From the NCBI GenBank assembly GCA_004835665.1, contig RBKR01000005.1:1612001-1676000 (forward strand): DNA of 64,000 nt, in the 5' to 3' direction. This stretch comes from Phoma sp. XZ068 (Eukaryota > Ascomycota > Dothideomycetes > Pleosporales > Didymellaceae). Positions 1 to 11,387 of this stretch are shown piece by piece. The notes beneath the pieces are model-generated. The model saw only the letters and a program-made list of their open reading frames with translations, did no database searches and had not been told where the DNA came from. Every line of letters starts with the position of its first letter. The first letter of the stretch is position 1. The position numbers and the translations under genes are program-made.

Positions 1-2
1 GT

Positions 3-2270
3 GAGGAGCCTAGTGAGGGTGAGGATGTCGGCAGGGACGGGGCGAGTGACCTGTCGAGTGACGATGAAGAAGATGAGGAGGATCGCCAGGCACAGCTCAA
101 GGATCTGATCTCATCGCTCGCCACAGGAGACGAGAGCAAATCGAAAGGCAAGAGGGTTGAGGTCCACGAATCTGCAGCGCCCGACGAGTTCGGCGTGTCG
201 AGGAAGGTTGACCTGCTGAGCTTCAAGCCAAAGGTCGCAGACGAGGAGAAGAAGAGGGCACTGAAGCTGCTGCGGGACGACAAGACAACAAAGCGAAACG
301 ACATTGCACGCAAGTTGGATGCACCTCTACCCAAGCGAGAGCAGGACAAGCTCGACCGTGCTGCTGCCAATGCCAAAGCCAACGAGACGCTCGACCGCTG
401 GACCGACACCATCAAGCAGAACCGCCGCGCCGAGCACCTGTCCTTCCCGCTACAGCACAAGGACGCTGGCAAGGCTATGGGCGAAGACCGCCTCCTCCCC
501 ACCACAACCTCTGCACCCGCCAACGACCTTGAAAGCACCATCCAGTCCATCCTCCAGCAGAGTGGCCTGTCCAACGGCAAGGACGATGAAGAGCAGATCC
601 AGAAGTGGGAAGTCCTGCAAACCAACAAGCTTCCCATTGAAGAGGTCGAGAGGCGCCGAGCCCAGCTACGCATGGAGCGCGAACTCCTCTTCCGCGAAGA
701 AGTCCGCTCCAAGCGTATCAAGAAGATCAAGAGCAAAGCCTACCGCCGTGTGCACCGCAAAGAGCGCGAGAGGCTCCTCGAGAAGGAGCGCGAGCAGCTC
801 AAGGCTGACGGTGTCGATCTCTCAGAAGAGGAGCGCGAGCACAACGACCGTCGCAGAGCAGAAGAGCGCATGGGTGCTAAGCATCGCGAGGGCAAGTGGG
901 CTAAAGGCATCAAGGCGACAGGGCGTGCAAACTGGGATCAGGATGCGCTTGCCGGTGTCACCGAGATGGCGAAGCGGAACGAAGAGCTAAGACGTCGCAT
1001 TGAGGGCAAGCAGGTCCGCGATTCTGACGACGAGGGCTCGGACGTACCTAGTGATGAGAACGAGAGCGAGGACGAGTCTGACGCTGACGACGACGAGCTT
1101 CTGCAGCGCCAGCTTGGACAGCTTGAGAATCCTTTCTCTGAGAAGGGATCGAAGCTTGGTCAGATGGCGTTCATGCAAAAGGCTGAGGCGGCGAAGCGCG
1201 CAGAAAACAACGAAGCAATTGAGAGTATGCGCCGCGAGCTGGCTGGTGAGAACAGTGAAGATGAGATTGGGGAGAATGCTACCCGGGTTGGGCGGCGCAA
1301 GTATGGGCCCGGCAAGGTTGTCACGACAGCTATTCCAGTCAAGGGCAGCGAGTTTGAGGAACACGCTGGATCTGATGAGGAAAATGAGGGAACTGCTACG
1401 AATGGGCTGTCGAATGGCACGCGCAAGAATGAGAAGCCCAAGAACCCATTCTCGACAGGTCTGTCTAACGGCACACGCAAGACACAGAAGGGCGGAAACG
1501 CAGTCGTCGACGCTGAGACGGAGGCAGATGCACCGAACCCCTTCCTTACCAAAGCAGCCAAAGCAAAGAAGGGCAAGAAGGATTCCGCCCCAGCTGAGGA
1601 CGACCTCCTCCCCTTCACCGACTTCGCCTCTGAGGACGAGCAACCCGCATCCAAGCCCTCAGCACAGCAAGAGACAGTTGACGACTTCCTCCAACAACGC
1701 ATCACCGCCACCGACGACGACGGCTGGGCCACTGTACTAGGTGATCAAGACGACGACGAAGCCGACAACCTCTCCGACGAAGGCGACGACCTTGATCTCA
1801 CCACCCTAAACCGCAACCACCTCCTCACCGCCAAAGGCTTCGCCGGTGACAACGTCGAAGCCGACTTCCGCCTCGAAAAGGCCGACACCACCAAATCCGA
1901 AGCCGCCACAGAAACCACCTCCTTCCTCCCCGGCTGGGGCTCCTGGGCCGGCGACGGCATGACCAAAGCCGAACGGCGCCGCAACCGCGGCTGGGCCAGC
2001 ACCACGCGCGTCGACGGCATCGACGCGACCAAGCGCAAAGACAAGGCCCTCGAACGCGTCATCATCAACGAGAAGACGGTCAAGCCGAATAAGAAGTATC
2101 TTGCGGGCGCGCTGCCGTTTCCCTTCGAGAGCAAGGAGCAGTATGAGAGGAGTCTTAGGCAGCCTAAGGGCAGGGAGTGGACGACTAAGAAGACGCATCA
2201 GGATGCGGTGTTGCCGCGGGTGCTGGTTAAGGGGGGTGTTATTGCGCCGATGCGGAAACCGCTTATTTAG
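3..2270 (+). CDS. UTP14: U3 snoRNA-associated protein Utp14, 5'-truncated by the window edge
   Basis: Component of the small-subunit processome, acting in the nucleolus on early 18S rRNA processing; in yeast Utp14 binds and activates the helicase Dhr1 (family knowledge). The frame is already open at base 3, so the true start lies upstream; the first 64 codons visible are acidic and a GTG at 195 is not a start. The body is highly charged. It includes the basic segment after the FPL motif near 450, a lysine/arginine-rich coiled stretch at about 640-900, acidic blocks at 1020-1100 and 1730-1800, the 'SFLPGWGSWAG' motif near 1920-1950 that is a hallmark of Utp14, and the conserved C-terminal block with 'FPF' and 'PRVLVKGG' near 2115-2240. 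Uninterrupted by introns in the visible part. Identification is confident; only the N-terminal extent is unknown. Confidence 0.95.
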   Translation, partial: EEPSEGEDVGRDGASDLSSDDEEDEEDRQAQLKDLISSLATGDESKSKGKRVEVHESAAPDEFGVSRKVDLLSFKPKVADEEKKRALKLLRDDKTTKRNDIARKLDAPLPKREQDKLDRAAANAKANETLDRWTDTIKQNRRAEHLSFPLQHKDAGKAMGEDRLLPTTTSAPANDLESTIQSILQQSGLSNGKDDEEQIQKWEVLQTNKLPIEEVERRRAQLRMERELLFREEVRSKRIKKIKSKAYRRVHRKERERLLEKEREQLKADGVDLSEEEREHNDRRRAEERMGAKHREGKWAKGIKATGRANWDQDALAGVTEMAKRNEELRRRIEGKQVRDSDDEGSDVPSDENESEDESDADDDELLQRQLGQLENPFSEKGSKLGQMAFMQKAEAAKRAENNEAIESMRRELAGENSEDEIGENATRVGRRKYGPGKVVTTAIPVKGSEFEEHAGSDEENEGTATNGLSNGTRKNEKPKNPFSTGLSNGTRKTQKGGNAVVDAETEADAPNPFLTKAAKAKKGKKDSAPAEDDLLPFTDFASEDEQPASKPSAQQETVDDFLQQRITATDDDGWATVLGDQDDDEADNLSDEGDDLDLTTLNRNHLLTAKGFAGDNVEADFRLEKADTTKSEAATETTSFLPGWGSWAGDGMTKAERRRNRGWASTTRVDGIDATKRKDKALERVIINEKTVKPNKKYLAGALPFPFESKEQYERSLRQPKGREWTTKKTHQDAVLPRVLVKGGVIAPMRKPLI

Positions 2271-2952
2271 ATGTCTATTGATCAGTAGATGTCGCATTTC
2301 AGGGCGTTTTGAGGTCAGGGATAAAAGTTGGGATATTTCAGAGCGACAAAGGCTCGAATGGAAGATTGTTGTTATGAATTGCTTTTGCTACCTGAATGGT
2401 CGATACTGGAATTCGTGATTGTACCCAAAGCCTTCTTGATGACACTGTAGCATATTAGCTTGCTCATCGGGCCGGATGTGTGGGAGATATGTTGGCGATG
2501 GAGCAGTTTGGAGGTGTTCGGCTGTTTCCGTCGCATGACGCATTGTTGCCCGGGGTTGGTACGTTTAGATGTGCGGCGATTTTTAGTTTTACAATTGTCA
2601 CTGCGTTTTCCTGATGCCACAAATGGTTTCACTACCTGTTTGTGTCTCTTTCGAGCGTTCATTTCTCTAGGGCACAGGTGGGGAAACATCTTCGAGTCCG
2701 CGTGGGGTGGTTTCCAATCCGCTTGTTGTAGCAAACTCATGGCCTGTTCCTTCCCAGTGTTTCGAATCAACATTACAATGTGCGTACTCGACATGCTCAG
2801 ACACCAATATCACCTTCTACTTTACCTACAAGTATATACACTTCGCCGAGTGTCTCTAAGACTTCCTCTCCTACAGCTACCGACTGCTCATCTATAATCA
2901 TACGTTTAACCTAGCTGCACCTGGGATCGAAATTGAAATCACAAACAGCCGC
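2271..2952. other. Intergenic spacer, no gene seen
   Basis: Spacer of 682 bp between the tandem genes UTP14 and the GH81 glucanase. It would carry the UTP14 3' end and the promoter of the next gene. Only short random open frames are present. Confidence 0.6.
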
Positions 2953-5399
2953 ATGGGAAACAAACTGTCAAGGATCAAATTCGTCATAATGAGCAAGACA
3001 GGTAAAGCAGAAGAGCCATCCCGCACATGGGGCGAACTTCGCAAAGACATCCTCGCCTCGCTCGGTTATAGAACAATCGTTGCAGCAACCAGCGATGAGA
3101 TACCCCTCGGCAACATATTTGTACCAATTCAAGCGGATCACATCTTACCGCAAATCCCAATCAGCAATCACCACCCGGTGCCGAGGACGGGCATCGAGGC
3201 TAACAACCTACACACCTTGCACACCAATAGCTTCTACGCCAATGCGTTCCTGGGTGGACAGAACCAGCCCGTTTGGACCCATCCTTACTCTATTTGGTGG
3301 GGCAAGGGATCTCAAGAACCAGGCACACTGCAAACATGGGGCATGAATATCGGACAGGTGGAGGACGTTGATCTGCAATATGGGCCAGGTGATCCGCCAA
3401 AGGTGAGGCACGATGATATTTGAGATGCTGGACTGCACTGATATTGAAGCATAGGTCTTCAGCAACCCTCGCAAGCAATGCATCATCCTCTCCGCGACCG
3501 AATTGGATGCGAAGACTACCTTGACTACCGATACGCATCTCCGTTTTTCCGTCAATATAAACCTCAACGTACAATTAACTTCGAAAGAGCCTAAATTGAC
3601 CTTTCCCGTGGTACAAGGCATGAGCTTCGTCACTGCTAGTTACAGGAAGGCGGTTCCTACAATACAGACAGGCGGGCGTGGCTTCGTCGAGTTCACCCGA
3701 CCAGTCATGCTCGGCAGGATAGCCAAATATCGTATCAAAGATTTCGACGGCAGGGACTGGCTCATATACGTCAACCCAGTACCAGGTCTTGCGTACGATG
3801 CCAGTACTTTCAACAAGATTGACGCCAGTACACTGCTTGGTCCACCAGCTTTTCAAGGCACTATTCAGGTGGCGAGGAATCCGATGGGTGCGAGAGGGGA
3901 GGCGATCTACGACAAGGCTGTGGGTGCATTTGTATCCGAAGCAAAGCTCACCGCCGTTGTCAATGAAGCAAAAGCTACTTACTCGTTCAGCTACTCGAAG
4001 ATTGGAACGTCACCGTTGCTAATGTTTGCTTTGCCACACCACATCCAGTCTCTCGATCCTGACCTCAGGTGGCAAGTTACTGACCTTCAGCTGCGTACCT
4101 CAACCAAGGGTATGGCTACAGCTGTCTGGGCTGAGAAACTAACCTTCGTTGAAACAAACCTACCTATCACCATGTCGTTTGGTCCTTGGAACCCCACCAT
4201 GAGCGCAAATGCGAAGGTGCGCTATCCACCCGATGTTCTTGCCTTCATCAGTTCGATCGCAGAGCGTGATCTACGGCACGCCATGACTGAACCCATCCCA
4301 CCAGACTCATACTATTATGCCGGCAAGACGCTGGCTAAGTTTGCTACTCTCTTATGGGTGATCAAAGATGTCCTCGGCAACAACGCGCTCGCTTCTGCTG
4401 GTCTTGCGAAGCTCAAGCAGGAAATGGCGAAGTATGTGGAAAACCAACAGCGCTACCCTCTCTACTACGATAACAGCTGGAAGGGAGTCGTTTCAAATGC
4501 TGGTTTCAATGACCCAGGTGCTGACTATGGTAACACATACTACAATGACCACCATTTTCACTTCGGCTACATTGTGTACACCGCAGCCATGATCGCATAT
4601 CTCGAGCCTGATTGGCTTGTGCAAGGAAACAACAAGTCGTGGACGAACATGCTTGTCAAGGACTTTGCTGAAAGCGACTATAATGGCAGGGACTATCCCT
4701 TCTCACGAAGCTTCGACTGGTGGCACGGACATAGCTGGGCCAAAGGTCTTTTCGAGAGCGCTGATGGAAAAGATCAGGAGAGCACGAGCGAAGACGGCTT
4801 CGCCAGCTTTGCGATCAAGATGTGGGGCAAAGTTATTGGAGACGTGAATATGGAGAAGCGAGGTGTGTATCTGCTCACTTTGGCCAACACCACATAAGTG
4901 ACACAAGGCTGACGTTTGAGAAGGCAACCTGATGCTGGCGATTCAAGCCCGCACCTGCAACGCATATTTTCATCTGCTTAGCACTTCCACCATCCAGCCG
5001 CCGCGTTTCGTACCAAATAAAGTTGCTGGTATCTTTTTCGAGAATAAAGTTGACTACGCGACCTACTTCGGCAACTCCGCCGCACTCATCCACGGCATCC
5101 ACATGGTTCCCCTCAATCCATCGAGTACGTTCCTGCGTCCCCGTTCCTTCGTGAAAGAAGAATGGGACGCAATGTTCAGCGATGGCAGGGTGCTGAAGGA
5201 CGGACCTGATGGTGTGGAGGGTGGCTGGAGGGGTATTCTGTATGCCAATCTGGCGCTGCTGGACCCCAAAGCTGGCTACACGTTCTTCAGGGACGGGGTA
5301 AGAGGGTACTGGGATGATAGGTGGATTGATGGAGGAGCGACGAGGACGTGGTATCTTGTGTGGGCGGCGGGCTTAGCGGAGCTTGCGAAGAGTAGATAG
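2953..5399 (+). CDS. Glycoside hydrolase family 81 endo-1,3-beta-glucanase
   Basis: Hydrolyses internal beta-1,3-glucan linkages of cell wall glucan. My model has exons 2953-3402, 3455-4862 and 4921-5399, giving 778 residues, close to the usual length of fungal GH81 enzymes such as yeast Eng2/Acf2. Both introns (52 and 58 bp) are GT-AG and both junctions restore family-like sequence. Family motifs: 'NDHHFHFGY' at residues 514-522 and the catalytic-region 'QESTSED' with glutamates at 592 and 596, followed by 'MWGKVIGD'; a tryptophan-rich block 'FDWWHGHSWAKG' lies just before it. An alternative in-frame ATG is at 2989. From either start there is no hydrophobic signal peptide, so the product looks intracellular, like yeast Eng2 rather than secreted Eng1. 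An unseen upstream exon could change that. Confidence 0.93.
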
Positions 5400-6799
5400 G
5401 TGGTGTATTCCTTGATCAAAGGCCGAATGCTGGTCACTCGACTTGACTATTTTTCTCCATTCAACTTGTTATCTTCGTTTATTTGAGTTTATCTCACGTT
5501 TCCATGCTGGTGTTTTACTACAAGGTGTCGCTACTAACATTCAGTATTCAAATGGAAGAATGAAGGCTGCTTTTCACCGCGCAATTAAATCAGATTGCTC
5601 ATTCGGTCAACAGCGTTGCATATTGTGCTCCTTTGAATTATACATTCTTCAATCTTCTTCTGAAAGCTCTCAGGTGACATGAATGATTGTCGGCCGAAAT
5701 ATGAGGCTCAAAAGTACGGTGAGCGCACAAAGGAAAGCTGCCACCACTCAACTTGGGCTTGCCGTATTGAACCAACAGAACTAAAGCAGCATCGTCTTCG
5801 TATTGACACAACCTTTTCATATCGCCGATAAGATCAGGCTTTCTAAAACTGAGAAACTCATGGCAAGCAGAAATTTTGGAGAACAAGTCATTACCCTGAG
5901 ATCCCCCTCGAACGGTTCGTGTGCAGGGTTTAAGATTTGGAAGTTATGGTTTTATACGCGGCCAATGAACTCAGTTGGTCAATACATAATACTCCCTTAC
6001 AACCAAGGAACTCGAATCTAACGCGACGTGTAGATAGCTCGTGACTACATATTGTGTTGGTTCGACGCCATATTTGGGGTAAATGGAGTACTAATCCAGA
6101 CCATCACGTCCCAGAAAGCTTTGTTACTTGACTCACAGTGTCAACAATACAAAAACAAGGATTTTGTTGCCGCTGTCGGATGTGTTTGTCCATTTCTCGG
6201 CGATAAAGTCAGGGAAGCACGGGAAGCCATCGAACAATGCAGAGAGCCAGGGAAGACTTGGGGTGCAGAGTTGGTTCCTCTTTGTCCGTACTGTTTGATT
6301 GTCTCACGGTGTCGTTGACAGTACAGACACGTCGGCAGACTCCAGTTTCTTCAAGTTTGAGAGCAGACGGAAAAAGGTGGATGGATCGGAAAAAGACGTC
6401 GCAATCAGCTGGTGTTCTACTTCTAGTATGAAGGGAAAGGAAATGTTACGGTGCGAGATGGAACGGCGGAAAAACGAGGGCTGGCATCTGCAATCCGAGC
6501 TAAGCCACTAGGTACGTATCGTACCGTTGGGCATTTCTTTATGATCGGCAAAGTTAAGTGTAGGGTTAGTGATATCTATTCTACTTCTTTGAAGACTTTA
6601 GTAAAGGGGCCTCTTTGTTCGGCTTGGGGGCGCGCAGCCTCCTGCGCAGGGGGTATGATAAGGCAACAAGGATTCGAGTCACCAGGACATGCCATTAAAG
6701 AAACACGGTCAAACATCAACCTCATCAAGCCGCCCTCAGGGTATTTCAAAAATCAATTGGTCTACGACCTTGAGTTTTGACGCAAGAAAAATTACCGAA
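5400..6799. other. Gene-poor spacer
   Basis: 1.4 kb with no supportable gene. Open frames are short and none resembles a family I know. Base composition is visibly richer in A and T than the flanking housekeeping genes. The last 100 bases should contain the leader of the next gene; the 37 in-frame codons from an ATG at 6689 could extend it, but the ATG at 6800 has better context. Confidence 0.5.
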
Positions 6800-9625
6800 A
6801 TGGCCTCCAACAAACGGTCTGACAAAGCCAACAAGAGCGGCGAAGGAGATGATCATGACGCTAAAGAACAGGCACCGAGTCGCATTCCCGAACCATCTAC
6901 CCGCAATGGCCACAGTAAGGACCCTACAGTTTACAGTAACTGGAGAGGCGTGGAGCCTCAATCAATGGCAGAGATGCAGGATTGGCTTGAGCGCGAGCGA
7001 GAGTTGATTCTCCACTTCCTTAATTACTGGAAGACCAAGGCCGAAAATTCAGGTAGGAAGGCTCAGAAGCTCCACGATGAGGCAGTCAAGGCGGAGTGGG
7101 CTAAGTGGGAGCCTGAGACGGACATCCAGACCGGAGAGATCTATGAGCTTAGCCGCCGGACTGCAATGGAGCGGGCGATGTACTCAGTGAAGAACAACAA
7201 AACTACTGCGTCCTCGGAAAAAGCTCAGTCAGAGACAGCTTGCAAAAACTACACGAAGGCTCAGAGCCTTTGGGAAGGTAAAATCCGGCCGTACAATCAA
7301 ATAAACCTCGTTGCTAATTGTGCACCCACAGACTTCCTGTACTATCAGAATGCATGGAACAGACCACGGGATAACGACTCCGACGATCCGCGAGGCCCGC
7401 ACACTGAACACAACCCACGCATGCATACTAAACATAAGAAGGCGACTGAAGTTAGTCTGGTTTGGAGAGATATAGGTTGGCGAGAGAATATGATCCGATT
7501 GTACAACAAGTGGGACATTGGCAACCGTACCAAATTGCCAGAGAACGGCATCGGTCCTGATCAGCTGCATGTGTATCCCGACAACATCAGGCATACTGCC
7601 AATGGTGAGGAGCGGAGAAAGAATAAAGAAGAGCAATTTCCGACCAGCGAACTTCGTCTTAATCATGATGCGATAGCGAAGAGGCGCAGAGACGTCGAGC
7701 AATCAAGAAGAAAGAAAGGCGCAGTTGATCGGAACATGGTGGATCAAGCGAAATATGCAGTCGTTGAGAAACTCCCTAAGGACCACCAACCCTACCATGC
7801 AGTCACCGAATTCTCAAAGCCTTGGATTTATGAGGATCGCCGTATCCATACATCCTGGGAGAGCAATAGTTGGGGTCCAGCTGTTGCAAACAAGGAACGC
7901 ATTCCCGGCAAGCAGCGTAAGGAGAAACGCCCATACTACTTGAAAGTAAGTGTTCCTCGACGTGTGCGCGAAATGAGCACTCTCTTTGATGAAAAGCGCC
8001 AGCGTACGTGGGACAATGTCAATGGAGGCTGGATGCAGGTCATGCTCGATCACATAGTCTGGGACGAGTCTTTTGAGTTGGACGAGAACGATCAGCGCAT
8101 TCCGATTCCTGCACCACCTGTGTATGACAGGCCGACATATGTACCTGCAGGCACAGTGGCGAAGGTTCACGAGTTGGATGGCCGTTTCACTGCTCGAAGG
8201 GAAGGACATCCAAGATTTGCTTATGAGAAGGCGCGCGCGAAAAGCTGGGTGGATGAATTCTCTGAAGCCGAAGACGACAATTATCAGGAAGATTTTGTAC
8301 CGCTGCCGCAGCCAACTGATGGCGCTGGTGAGGATCAGGCAAATCCCCCTCCTGGCGAAAGTGATGAAGAAACGGATGACGAGGGAGATGCTTTCACCAA
8401 CGCATACTTGAATCGGAAGCCATACCTTCCACAAACTTTGAATGAGGACTCCGATGATGACCCACCTGGAAGTGATCCTTCACCTAGCCCTGGAGTCGAT
8501 GACCGAAACGACAAGAATGGCCACGATAACGATGAACATAAAGATGAAGGCGACAGCCATGCACAACGGCGAAGAGAAGATGGGGAAGGTGAACGTGGGT
8601 TAGGCTCCAAATTCAAGGAAGAAAGATTCGAGCCCAATCCCAATGGAGAGAAGGGTACTCGTCGCATTGTGTATACGGTCACTTTCTTAGGAGGACTTAC
8701 ATGGACTCAAGACGATGAAGTCCCAATTTTTGACCCCACTATCGAAGACGAACCCGATTCGGACGGCAAATTCACTAATGTGATGTACCCAAAGTATAAA
8801 GAGGCCAAGATCCCAGCTCCCCGTGGTGACAAGAAGCAAGAGTCGGTACGCAAATTAGGGAAAGGTGACAGCTTTAGTAAGAACGATATCACATTTCGAC
8901 CTGCGATGGTTGTGCGAAAATTTCGTAAAGCGTCTGGTGAATACGCTGGCTGCTGTGGCAAGGTGTACAGTCGCTTTGAGGAGCTGATAACTCAGCTGAG
9001 AAGTGGGGTTATTGATATAGAACTCCTGTGTCACTATAACCACTGGTTGAACCAATACGCCTCTAGAGTTGACAAGGATTTTAGAGAATCTATCACAAAG
9101 CGGGATCGTTGGACCGATCAGGAGATCGAAATAATGTGCCAGGCTCTGAACGGGTACGTTGACGACAAGGGACTTATTGAGCTATTTGACAACCGGAAAG
9201 TTGTCCAAAAGAAGGTCCAAGATGCTGTCAACGCGTTCCGAAAAGGTCAAGGTAGTAAAGAACGAGGGGCAGAGGCAGTACGGACCAAGCTCTCGCGAGC
9301 ATCTGGCGTACAAGACAAGCTTGAAGAGGCGAGAAAATTGAAGGAACGTAACGGCAACGTCGCTCCTACCGCTCTAAAACCACAGGATCATTTTACAGTC
9401 GACGACTTCAAGTCACAGAACGTATCCAAGGTTTCGAACAATACGGGAACCGGCCAAGACACAACTTCACAGAAGCGCACTGCTACAGGCACAATGAAAG
9501 CGAAGACGAAGACAAAGACAAAGACGAAGACCAACATCAATTCCATGCAGGATCTTGAGAGTCAAGATGAATATGATGAGAATAGGTCCAATGCAGGCGA
9601 GGGAGATGAAGAGGAGCTAGATTAA
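6800..9625 (+). CDS. Unrecognised large charged protein, possible Myb/SANT-like segment
   Basis: Single-exon gene of 941 residues from the ATG at 6800 (context CGAAATGG); an upstream in-frame ATG at 6689 would add 37 residues. I do not recognise the family. The product is hydrophilic with no membrane span. The N-terminal part has a segment rich in Trp and Glu ('MQDWLERERELILHFLNYW'), the centre is acidic and Pro/Asp-rich (about 8290-8580), and near 9100-9300 there is 'DRWTDQEIEIM' followed by 'AEAVRTKLSRA', a spacing reminiscent of a Myb/SANT-like helix bundle (inference). A (Lys-Thr)n run follows near 9500 and then an acidic tail. The TAA at 9623 falls inside that tail; the same frame stays open and acidic to a TAG at 9728-9730. 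Its location among gene-poor, lower-GC sequence suggests a lineage-restricted gene. Confidence 0.7.
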   Translation: MASNKRSDKANKSGEGDDHDAKEQAPSRIPEPSTRNGHSKDPTVYSNWRGVEPQSMAEMQDWLERERELILHFLNYWKTKAENSGRKAQKLHDEAVKAEWAKWEPETDIQTGEIYELSRRTAMERAMYSVKNNKTTASSEKAQSETACKNYTKAQSLWEGKIRPYNQINLVANCAPTDFLYYQNAWNRPRDNDSDDPRGPHTEHNPRMHTKHKKATEVSLVWRDIGWRENMIRLYNKWDIGNRTKLPENGIGPDQLHVYPDNIRHTANGEERRKNKEEQFPTSELRLNHDAIAKRRRDVEQSRRKKGAVDRNMVDQAKYAVVEKLPKDHQPYHAVTEFSKPWIYEDRRIHTSWESNSWGPAVANKERIPGKQRKEKRPYYLKVSVPRRVREMSTLFDEKRQRTWDNVNGGWMQVMLDHIVWDESFELDENDQRIPIPAPPVYDRPTYVPAGTVAKVHELDGRFTARREGHPRFAYEKARAKSWVDEFSEAEDDNYQEDFVPLPQPTDGAGEDQANPPPGESDEETDDEGDAFTNAYLNRKPYLPQTLNEDSDDDPPGSDPSPSPGVDDRNDKNGHDNDEHKDEGDSHAQRRREDGEGERGLGSKFKEERFEPNPNGEKGTRRIVYTVTFLGGLTWTQDDEVPIFDPTIEDEPDSDGKFTNVMYPKYKEAKIPAPRGDKKQESVRKLGKGDSFSKNDITFRPAMVVRKFRKASGEYAGCCGKVYSRFEELITQLRSGVIDIELLCHYNHWLNQYASRVDKDFRESITKRDRWTDQEIEIMCQALNGYVDDKGLIELFDNRKVVQKKVQDAVNAFRKGQGSKERGAEAVRTKLSRASGVQDKLEEARKLKERNGNVAPTALKPQDHFTVDDFKSQNVSKVSNNTGTGQDTTSQKRTATGTMKAKTKTKTKTKTNINSMQDLESQDEYDENRSNAGEGDEEELD

Positions 9626-10298
9626 GAGAAGCACGATGAAGACCAGGTTAATGACGAGGAACGAGATGCCGACCAAGATGAAGACGAGCAAGTGGAAGAA
9701 AGGGCAGACAAATGCACGAGAAATATTTAGATCAGACTCGAAGGAAGAGGCGCAAGCTCTAAATGTTCTGGTATCAGTCCCCAGCGAGAAGGGTCTTGTG
9801 GTTGTGGTGCACTGCATTATTTCGATTAATTCAATTCTTACTTTAATTTCAATTGGGTCAATTTTTACCTTGTGTTCGCCAATGTGATTAGAATTCGGCT
9901 ATTCAGCAATGTATGTGATTCTCGTCTACACGGATTACTCTCGAACGTCCTCGATGAGCTCTAAACCTCGATTTCCAGTCCCAACCAACGTGCGATATGA
10001 AAATAGTTGCCTCTCATCAGTTCCAAGCAGTATAGTGAAGTTTTGACATTGTAGTCCTACTTTGGATGCAAGCAATATTCAAACATTGTTTGTCCAAAAA
10101 TGGGTGAAGGGAAAGACCGCACAGTGTCCAAGAGCTGCTAGTATCAAAAGCATATGAAGGACAGACTAAGTTTCATTTTTCTCATGAAATGTCTCACATC
10201 GGTTGGAATTGCTATCAAGTCAGTATAAGTAAGTAAAATCTATTCCAGCAATTATTCCACCATACTGTATAACCACGATACACATTTCTGCGATACCC
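9626..10298. other. Intergenic spacer with residual acidic frame at its start
   Basis: The first 105 bases (to 9730) continue the reading frame of the upstream gene past its TAA with an Asp/Glu-rich sequence. The rest is AT-rich spacer with no gene seen. Confidence 0.5.
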
Positions 10299-11387
10299 AT
10301 GGCTCAAAACCGCAAACGCCCAGGCTCAACGCTGGAGCGCGGCCAGGAATCACTCAAGCGTGGAAAACCGAACCTCAGAAACAACCACAAAGTTCAAACC
10401 GAAACCACACCAGTAGATTCGCATGCCGAAATTCTTGCAAATCCATCTTACACAGAAGAAGAGTGCTACTGGATTCGGTTTCACTACTATCAGATAAACT
10501 TTGCAGTTACGAGATGTTCAAATACTGCACCTAAGGGTACGATATCGTGTGCGTACTTTAACGCGTACTTCGATGGCCATCCCCTATACCCGGTCATTAA
10601 AGACAGCCCGATCTACCGCAAGCGGACGTTCAGGGAATTTCAGAGCAAGTGTGAACAGCTGCTCGGTATGACACTGGACCGAATCGCCAGGCTGTCGTCG
10701 AAGAACAAGACCGCGGACTCAAAAGATTTCCGCCCCATCATCACTGCATCATGCTTTGAATCGTTCCGCAAGATCTTTGATAAGTATTCAATCGACGGCA
10801 AATTCAACTTCGGCGACCTCGAAGGCAATAAAGAAATGAGGGCCTTCCTCGAGAAGATTGTCGACCAACAGCTCAAACCTTACGAGCCAACCTGGATCGC
10901 AGATGGCAAGGCCAATGTCATGCGCCGCTCACCTCTCAATCTAGCAGACTATACCGCTCGCCACCTTGGTGAACTGGACGCGGACGGCTCCAGACCAAGT
11001 GCTATACGTAGGCATTGGCACCAAGATCACTCCTCTCGCGACCATTTTAGCGACTATACGACCATTTCGAATGGAAAGGAGAAGCCTGGCGAGAATTTGC
11101 GTATGGCGTATCGTAACGTACACGCCGATTCTGGGAACGCGCTGTTAAATATGGCGACGATACGGCTGTATGGGTATGATGAGGACGTGAGCTCGTTTGC
11201 TGACAACACGGAAGAAGTTGAAGAGTCAAATGTCAAAGAAAAGCAGCAGTATGGAGAGTTCTCCCGTCATATGGAGGCTGTTAGGCAAGGCGACGCGCTG
11301 AGGGAGCAGGTGTTTGACGAAGCTGTGTGGCCGCCAGAGAAACAAAGTTCAGATAATGCTGCGGGCGTAACGACCAATCTAAAGTAA
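10299..11387 (+). CDS. Unrecognised protein of 362 residues
   Basis: Intron-free open frame starting in an acceptable context (CCCATGGCT). I do not recognise it. The N-terminus is basic and disordered (residues 1-40, rich in Lys, Arg, Asn). A folded-looking part from about residue 50 has aromatic clusters such as 'CYWIRFHYYQINF', and residues 85-200 alternate hydrophobic and charged positions, consistent with helices. Near residues 235-260 there is a His/Asp/Ser-rich patch ('HWHQDHSSRDHFSDY'). There is no signal peptide or membrane span. Codon use is compatible with a real gene, but support is only the long frame and its aromatic content. It shares a gene-poor stretch with the larger orphan just upstream on the same strand. 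Confidence 0.6.
   Translation: MAQNRKRPGSTLERGQESLKRGKPNLRNNHKVQTETTPVDSHAEILANPSYTEEECYWIRFHYYQINFAVTRCSNTAPKGTISCAYFNAYFDGHPLYPVIKDSPIYRKRTFREFQSKCEQLLGMTLDRIARLSSKNKTADSKDFRPIITASCFESFRKIFDKYSIDGKFNFGDLEGNKEMRAFLEKIVDQQLKPYEPTWIADGKANVMRRSPLNLADYTARHLGELDADGSRPSAIRRHWHQDHSSRDHFSDYTTISNGKEKPGENLRMAYRNVHADSGNALLNMATIRLYGYDEDVSSFADNTEEVEESNVKEKQQYGEFSRHMEAVRQGDALREQVFDEAVWPPEKQSSDNAAGVTTNLK

Noticed and set aside
195..197. GTG at 195 as the start of the first gene
   Set aside because: The frame is open to the window edge upstream with fitting acidic Utp14-like sequence, so the gene is truncated rather than starting here.
987..1740. Long frames on both strands inside UTP14
   Set aside because: They overlap the Utp14 reading frame, which has the family motifs, and show composition typical of shadow frames.
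6050..6070. GGTTCGA-like sequence as a tRNA B box
   Set aside because: No matching A box or cloverleaf arms could be found at suitable distances.
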